Assembly (NCBI RefSeq): GCF_014653195.1
Contig: NZ_BNAH01000003.1
Location: 62,001-126,000 of the forward strand
DNA length: 64,000 nucleotides
Direction of reading: 5' to 3'
Origin: Thalassotalea profundi
GTDB taxonomy: Bacteria; Pseudomonadota; Gammaproteobacteria; Enterobacterales; Alteromonadaceae
Below the pieces are notes generated by a model. The model was not told where the DNA came from. It saw only the letters and a program-made list of their open reading frames with translations, and ran no database searches. Below, piece after piece: positions 59,647 to 64,000 of this stretch (position 1 is its first letter; the number at the start of each line of letters is the position of its first letter). The position numbers were made by a program, and so were the translations under genes.

Positions 59647-60758
59647 TTTGTAGTTCCAATTTCAGTTGCTCTATTATTTTGACTGTCTCGCTCATTATTC
59701 ATAATAGAATAATCTTCATCTTCGTTTTTAGCGTATGGCATTAAATTGATAGTTGCATTTAGATTAGTGATTGATTGTTCATTCAATGTTGATTGATTTT
59801 CTACTTGCTGGCTCGAAAGCAGTTGTTTAATTTCCTTAAAACTTACTCCTTTATTTTTTTGATTGCGCGATAAATTTATATTGGGCAACAAAGCCTGATA
59901 AGACTCAATTATCTTTCCTGCGACACTCACCGCTACTTCCATCGGCATTTTACCAACCACTTGTTCAAGCCCTATTGGGCAGTTCATGCGCTCTACTAAG
60001 GATGGACTTATTTCTCTGTGTTTATAGCGTTGTTGAAAACGTCGCCATTTGGTATCTGAGGCAATTAAACCGAGATAATGAAAATCTTCTCGCTTTAATA
60101 TCTCAAGGCTTATATCAAAATCTAATTGATGGTTATGTGTCATTACCACGTATATAGTATTTATTGGCATTGACGCCACTTCACTTGCCGGATCATCTGT
60201 AATAAGTTGAGTTACATTAGCGTAAATAGAACCTTGAATATGATGTGAGAACTGCGACTCTCGATTATCAAGCCAAGTTACACGGCAAGGTAGACCTGCC
60301 AACATTGGCATTAATGCCTGGCCTACATGGCCAGCACCAAATACAGCAATATGAATGGCATTGGTCGCAAAACATTCAAACAGTAAACTAGCATTACCAC
60401 CACAGCACTGACCTAGCTGACTCCCTAATTGAAAATGTTCAATCGTTTGGCAATCTTTATTAGCCATTAAAAGTGTTTGTGCGTGTTTTATCGCCTTATA
60501 TTCAAGGTGTCCACCACCAATAGTGTCATAAGAAATGATCTCTGCCGTATTATTTAAGGTAACAACCATTTTTGTACCACTATTACGTGGTGTAGAGCCG
60601 GAAACACCAATAATGGTAATTAAAACATAGGCTTTTCCTTTTTGAGCTAACTCAAGACTAGCTTGATTCCAGTTTAATTTATGCGCTGGATTGTTATTAA
60701 AAGAATTGCCACTAGCAGTGGGCTCTTGGTCAAAACGATTATTATCGAATGAGTTCAT
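59643..60758 (-). CDS. xdhC: Xanthine dehydrogenase accessory protein XdhC (extended)
   Basis: Binds and sulfurates molybdenum cofactor and inserts it into XdhB. About 371 residues from the ATG at 60758, which has AAGG 8 bases upstream. A GTG nine bases earlier lies directly against its ribosome site and is unlikely. XdhC features are GVSGSTPRNSGTKMVV near 55, IGGGHLEYKAIKHA near 80, LGQCCGGNASLLFE near 115 (moco-ligand Cys pair), and the Rossmann VFGAGHVGQALMP near 137. An Asn/Gln-rich tail of about 75 residues and an Asn-rich N-terminus make it longer than usual. Confidence 0.92.
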   Translation of the reverse strand: MNSFDNNRFDQEPTASGNSFNNNPAHKLNWNQASLELAQKGKAYVLITIIGVSGSTPRNSGTKMVVTLNNTAEIISYDTIGGGHLEYKAIKHAQTLLMANKDCQTIEHFQLGSQLGQCCGGNASLLFECFATNAIHIAVFGAGHVGQALMPMLAGLPCRVTWLDNRESQFSHHIQGSIYANVTQLITDDPASEVASMPINTIYVVMTHNHQLDFDISLEILKREDFHYLGLIASDTKWRRFQQRYKHREISPSLVERMNCPIGLEQVVGKMPMEVAVSVAGKIIESYQALLPNINLSRNQKNKGVSFKEIKQLLSSQQVENQSTLNEQSITNLNATINLMPYAKNEDEDYSIMNNERDSQNNRATEIGTTK

Positions 60759-60768
60759 CTTGGGCACC

Positions 60769-63156
60769 TTACTTACTAGCTGCTTTCATTGATTCAACCG
60801 CCCAAAGCACTCGCTCTGGTGTTGCTGGTGTATCAAGAACAGGACTTTGCTTATAATCAGAAATACTGGATATTGCATCTTTTAAAGCAGACCAAACCGA
60901 CATACCCAACATAAATGGCGGCTCACCTACGGCTTTTGAGTTATATATAGTATGTTCGCGATTAGGCGCATCAGTTACTAATGCAACGCGAAAGTCAGCG
61001 GGTGCATCATTAATTGCTGGAATTTTATAAGTAGCTGGATTATTTGAAAGTAAACGCCCTTTTTCATTCCAGATTAATTCTTCAGTAGTTAACCACCCCA
61101 TACCTTGTATAAATGCGCCCTCTATTTGGCCAATATCAATAGCAGGATTAATGGAATGCCCAACATCTTGTAAAATATCAGTGCGTAAAGTTTTATATTC
61201 CCCCGTTAAAGTATCAATTATCACTTCTGATACAGCAGCACCCGTTGCAAAGTAAAAGAATGGACGCCCTTTTCCTTTCGCTCGGTCAAAGTGTATTTTA
61301 GGGGTTTTATAAAACCCTGTTGAAGATAAAGAAACACGCCCCATGTATGCAATTTGAGAAAACTCTGCAAAACTAAAGGTTTGATCGCCCACAATAATAT
61401 GACTATTTTCAAATTTAACTTGATCAGCTCTGACTTGATATTTTTCGCAAGCAAAATCTATTAAACGCTGTTTAATGGTTTTTGCCGCTGCTTGTGCTGC
61501 TTTACCGTTTAAGTCAGTACCAGAAGATGCCGCAGTAGGAGACGTATTAGGCACTTTATCAGTACGCGCTGAGGAAATAGCGACCGTATCTACATCAACT
61601 TGAAATACTTCGGCAACAACTTGAGCTATTTTCGTATTTAATCCCTGTCCCATTTCAGTGCCACCGTGGTTTAAATGAATAGTACCATCAGTATAAATAT
61701 GCACGAGTGCCCCAGCTTGGTTAAGGTGTTGAACAGTAAAGGAAATGCCGAATTTTACCGGTGTTAAAGCAATGCCCTTTTTAAGTATCGCGTTACTTTT
61801 ATTGAACTCAGTTATTGTTTGTCTACGTGCTTGATAATCAGAACTTTCTGCTAAGGTCTCGATAAGTTCAGCTAAGTTATTATGTTCAACCTTTTGATGA
61901 TAATGCGTAACATTCCTATCCTCTTTTCCATATAAATTTAGCATACGAATTTCTAAAGGATCTTTACCAATATGACGAGCGATATCGTCCATAACCATTT
62001 CTATCGTCATCATTCCTTGAGGACCACCAAAACCACGAAAAGCGGTATGAGAAACCGTATTAAGTTTACATCTATTGCCCGTTACCGTTGCTTGATCTAA
62101 ATAGTAGGCATTGTCTGAATGGAACATGGCGCGATCGGTAATTGCATCAGATAAATCAGGTGAGTAACCACAGTTACTATTTACTTCAATTTTGATACCT
62201 TTAATCACTCCGTCGCTGTCAAATCCTACGGTATAATTATTCTCAAACGGATGACGTTTACCTGTCATTACCATGTCGTCTACACGTGATAATTTAAATT
62301 TAACTGGACGCTTAGTTATATTAGCCAGTAAAGCAGCAATACAAGCCCATGGCGCAGCTTGTGTTTCTTTACCACCAAAACCACCGCCCATGCGACGCAT
62401 ATCAACAAGCACTTTGTTTAAGGGAATATCTAACACTTCAGCAACGAGCTTTTGTACTTCACTTGGATGTTGCGATGAGGTAAAAATATTCATGCCGCCA
62501 TCTTCAGTTGGCTCAGCAGTAGACACTTGCCCTTCTAAATACATATGCTCTTGACCACCAACAACAATACTACCTGACAATTGATGTTCAGCGCCTTCAA
62601 TAGCTTTTTCTGAGTCACCACGTTTCATGGTAAATGGCGGACGTACAAAGTTTTGTTTTGCTAAGGCATCTTTAATCGTTAATACTGCTTCAAGCTCTTC
62701 ATATTCAATCTTAGCTAATTTAACCGCTTTTCGAGCTAGTTCATAACTGCTGGCTGCTACGGCAAATATGGGTTGGCCGATATACTCTACTTTTCCAAGT
62801 GCAAGTACGGGGTCACCAGGAAATACAGGACCAATATCTGTATGACCAGGCACATCTTCAACGGTTATTACTGCAAGAACACCTTCAGCAGTTTTTACCT
62901 TTGATAAATCCATAGCGACAATGTTTGCATGTGCATGTTCAGATTGGCCTACAGCGGCATATAGCTCACCACGCAAAGGTGAACGGTCATCCACATAAAT
63001 GGCCTCACCTGCAACTTGTTTGTCTGCGCTTTCGTGTTTTTTTGAACGTCCAACGCCACCTAAACCAATAGTGTTTTTTTCATTTTCAAGACTTTGCTGA
63101 CTGTTAGTATTTGCTGCTTTTACATTGAGCTTTTTTATATCGATAAGACTACGCAT
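60769..63156 (-). CDS. xdhB: Xanthine dehydrogenase molybdopterin-binding subunit
   Basis: Large catalytic subunit that hydroxylates hypoxanthine and xanthine to urate, 795 residues. Features include GEAIYVDDRSPLRGELYAAV near 50, GGGFGGKETQAAPWA near 258, AFRGFGGPQGMMTIEM near 371 (substrate Arg), GGTEMGQGLNTKIAQV near 497, and the catalytic Glu in KAVGEPPFMLGMSVW near 740. Domain order matches XdhB of bacterial XdhABC. It overlaps xdhA by 8 bases. Confidence 0.95.
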   Translation of the reverse strand: MRSLIDIKKLNVKAANTNSQQSLENEKNTIGLGGVGRSKKHESADKQVAGEAIYVDDRSPLRGELYAAVGQSEHAHANIVAMDLSKVKTAEGVLAVITVEDVPGHTDIGPVFPGDPVLALGKVEYIGQPIFAVAASSYELARKAVKLAKIEYEELEAVLTIKDALAKQNFVRPPFTMKRGDSEKAIEGAEHQLSGSIVVGGQEHMYLEGQVSTAEPTEDGGMNIFTSSQHPSEVQKLVAEVLDIPLNKVLVDMRRMGGGFGGKETQAAPWACIAALLANITKRPVKFKLSRVDDMVMTGKRHPFENNYTVGFDSDGVIKGIKIEVNSNCGYSPDLSDAITDRAMFHSDNAYYLDQATVTGNRCKLNTVSHTAFRGFGGPQGMMTIEMVMDDIARHIGKDPLEIRMLNLYGKEDRNVTHYHQKVEHNNLAELIETLAESSDYQARRQTITEFNKSNAILKKGIALTPVKFGISFTVQHLNQAGALVHIYTDGTIHLNHGGTEMGQGLNTKIAQVVAEVFQVDVDTVAISSARTDKVPNTSPTAASSGTDLNGKAAQAAAKTIKQRLIDFACEKYQVRADQVKFENSHIIVGDQTFSFAEFSQIAYMGRVSLSSTGFYKTPKIHFDRAKGKGRPFFYFATGAAVSEVIIDTLTGEYKTLRTDILQDVGHSINPAIDIGQIEGAFIQGMGWLTTEELIWNEKGRLLSNNPATYKIPAINDAPADFRVALVTDAPNREHTIYNSKAVGEPPFMLGMSVWSALKDAISSISDYKQSPVLDTPATPERVLWAVESMKAASK

Positions 63157-64000
63157 AATTGACCACTCGCGTTTCTATCACATTACTTTCTTGAGCAAAT
63201 TTAAGCTCTAAATAACATTTTTCTATGAGGTTTTGCGCGACAGTCATTCGGTACTTATCTGAAGCCCTAACATCAGACATCGGTTGAAAATCGCTGATTA
63301 ATGCTGTTTTTGCTTGCTCGACAACTTCTTTGGTCAGTACTTTACCGATAATTATATTCTCTGTGGCTTTGGCACGTTTAGGTATTCCCGCCATACCACC
63401 AAAGGCCATACGAATATTGGCAACCTTTAAAGCTTCTTGTGGTTCATTATTAATTTCAATAAAGAAGGCTGCTAATACAGCAGAAATATCATCATCAATA
63501 CGTTTAGATATTTTATAAATTTTTAATGTTTGTCCATTCGAAGGTTTAGGAATTTGTACTGATTTGATAAATTCTGACGCTTGCAACACCGTTTGTTTGT
63601 AATCAACAAAGTAGTCTTCTACTAAAATAGTACGTTCTACTCCGTTAAGGTGAAGTGTTATCGATGCGCCCAGTGCGATAAGAGCTGGTGGCATATCACC
63701 AATAGGTGATGCATTACCTATATTGCCGCCCAAAGTGCCAGTATTACGTATTTGTTTTGAGCCAATACGTTCGATCATTTCACCTAAATCAGGATAATAG
63801 TGATGTAGCGTTTCAATAAATTGGCTGTACGAAGTAGCCGAACCAATAATAATCTCCGTTGCTGTTTCTTCAATTGTGGTTAGTTCTTCAACATTACCCA
63901 CGTAAACAAGCTGGTTAATAGTGGCTAAATTTTGAGTAACTGATAGCGCTAAATCTGTACCTCCAGCCACTAAAGTTGATTTAGGCTCACTAACTAGCTC
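63149..64000 (-). CDS. xdhA: Xanthine dehydrogenase small subunit XdhA (C-terminal FAD part, cut by window edge)
   Basis: About 283 C-terminal residues are in the window, and the frame continues beyond the right edge without a stop. The visible part is the FAD domain: LVAGGTDLALSV (FAD-binding loop), GNIGNASPIGDMPPALIALG, KRIDDDISAVLAAFF, and RMAFGGMAGIPKRA, followed by the CO-dehydrogenase flavoprotein C-terminal subdomain. The N-terminal 2Fe-2S domains expected in XdhA would lie outside. It is first among the visible genes of the purine cluster. Confidence 0.93.
   Translation of the reverse strand, partial: ELVSEPKSTLVAGGTDLALSVTQNLATINQLVYVGNVEELTTIEETATEIIIGSATSYSQFIETLHHYYPDLGEMIERIGSKQIRNTGTLGGNIGNASPIGDMPPALIALGASITLHLNGVERTILVEDYFVDYKQTVLQASEFIKSVQIPKPSNGQTLKIYKISKRIDDDISAVLAAFFIEINNEPQEALKVANIRMAFGGMAGIPKRAKATENIIIGKVLTKEVVEQAKTALISDFQPMSDVRASDKYRMTVAQNLIEKCYLELKFAQESNVIETRVVNYA

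Overview
The window is a low-GC (roughly mid-30s percent, judged by eye) chromosomal segment of a marine-type gammaproteobacterium. The order trxB / ald-lrp-ftsK-lolA-rarA-crcB-serS, the yejK-yejL-yejM block, the sppA-ansA pair beside a ydjA-like nitroreductase, the bioA / bioBFCD locus, and the mix of GTG and TTG starts fit Alteromonadales, most likely Colwelliaceae (Colwellia or Thalassotalea-like). This placement is inference from gene content. No rRNA or species marker is present.

Layout. 1-8.8 kb: housekeeping genes, starting with a thioredoxin reductase cut by the left edge and alanine dehydrogenase divergent from an Lrp-type regulator. Then ftsK-lolA-rarA-crcB-serS run in one direction. 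8.9-16.8 kb: a thioredoxin-like protein, an M14 carboxypeptidase, an AgcS alanine/sodium symporter, a zinc-ribbon/YeaC/DUF349 trio, and an orphan periplasmic sugar-binding-like protein. 16.8-23.2 kb: ansA and sppA on minus, DoxX and a YdjA-like nitroreductase on plus, asnS, and a small membrane protein. 23.3-29.3 kb: the biotin locus, with bioA separated from bioBFCD by a small exported coiled-coil protein. The bioB promoter carries a possible BirA operator. 29.3-36.3 kb: pepE, an orphan HicB-like protein with a short tandem-repeat array upstream, an acrAB-type RND efflux pump with a divergent acrR and an almost canonical AcrR operator, and tRNA-Pro(GGG). 36.3-45.6 kb: yejM, yejL, yejK, pyrC, a divergent PTPS-family protein, an M23 peptidase, a family-3 solute-binding protein, OMPLA phospholipase, and a YbdG-type mechanosensitive channel. 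45.6-47.4 kb: a lone tyrosine recombinase with a 16-bp perfect inverted repeat behind it and a small membrane protein.

47.6-64.0 kb: a purine catabolism island. It holds a RutR-like TetR regulator, an AzgA-type purine permease, and a tightly packed minus-strand run xdhA(partial)-xdhB-xdhC-allB-alc-uraD-hiuH-allA-guaD-puuD. Together these encode a complete route from guanine through xanthine, urate, 5-hydroxyisourate, OHCU, allantoin, allantoate and ureidoglycolate to glyoxylate and urea. Urate is oxidised by the membrane cytochrome-type PuuD rather than by a soluble uricase. An alpha/beta hydrolase and a hybrid histidine kinase lie between the permease and puuD.

I see no prophage, CRISPR array, insertion sequence or defence island, and no clearly new multi-gene system. 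The best leads for novelty are the 33-34 bp repeat array near 30.5 kb, the degenerate PTPS-family protein, the lone integrase with its palindrome, the zinc-ribbon/YeaC/DUF349 trio, and the exported protein inside the biotin locus.
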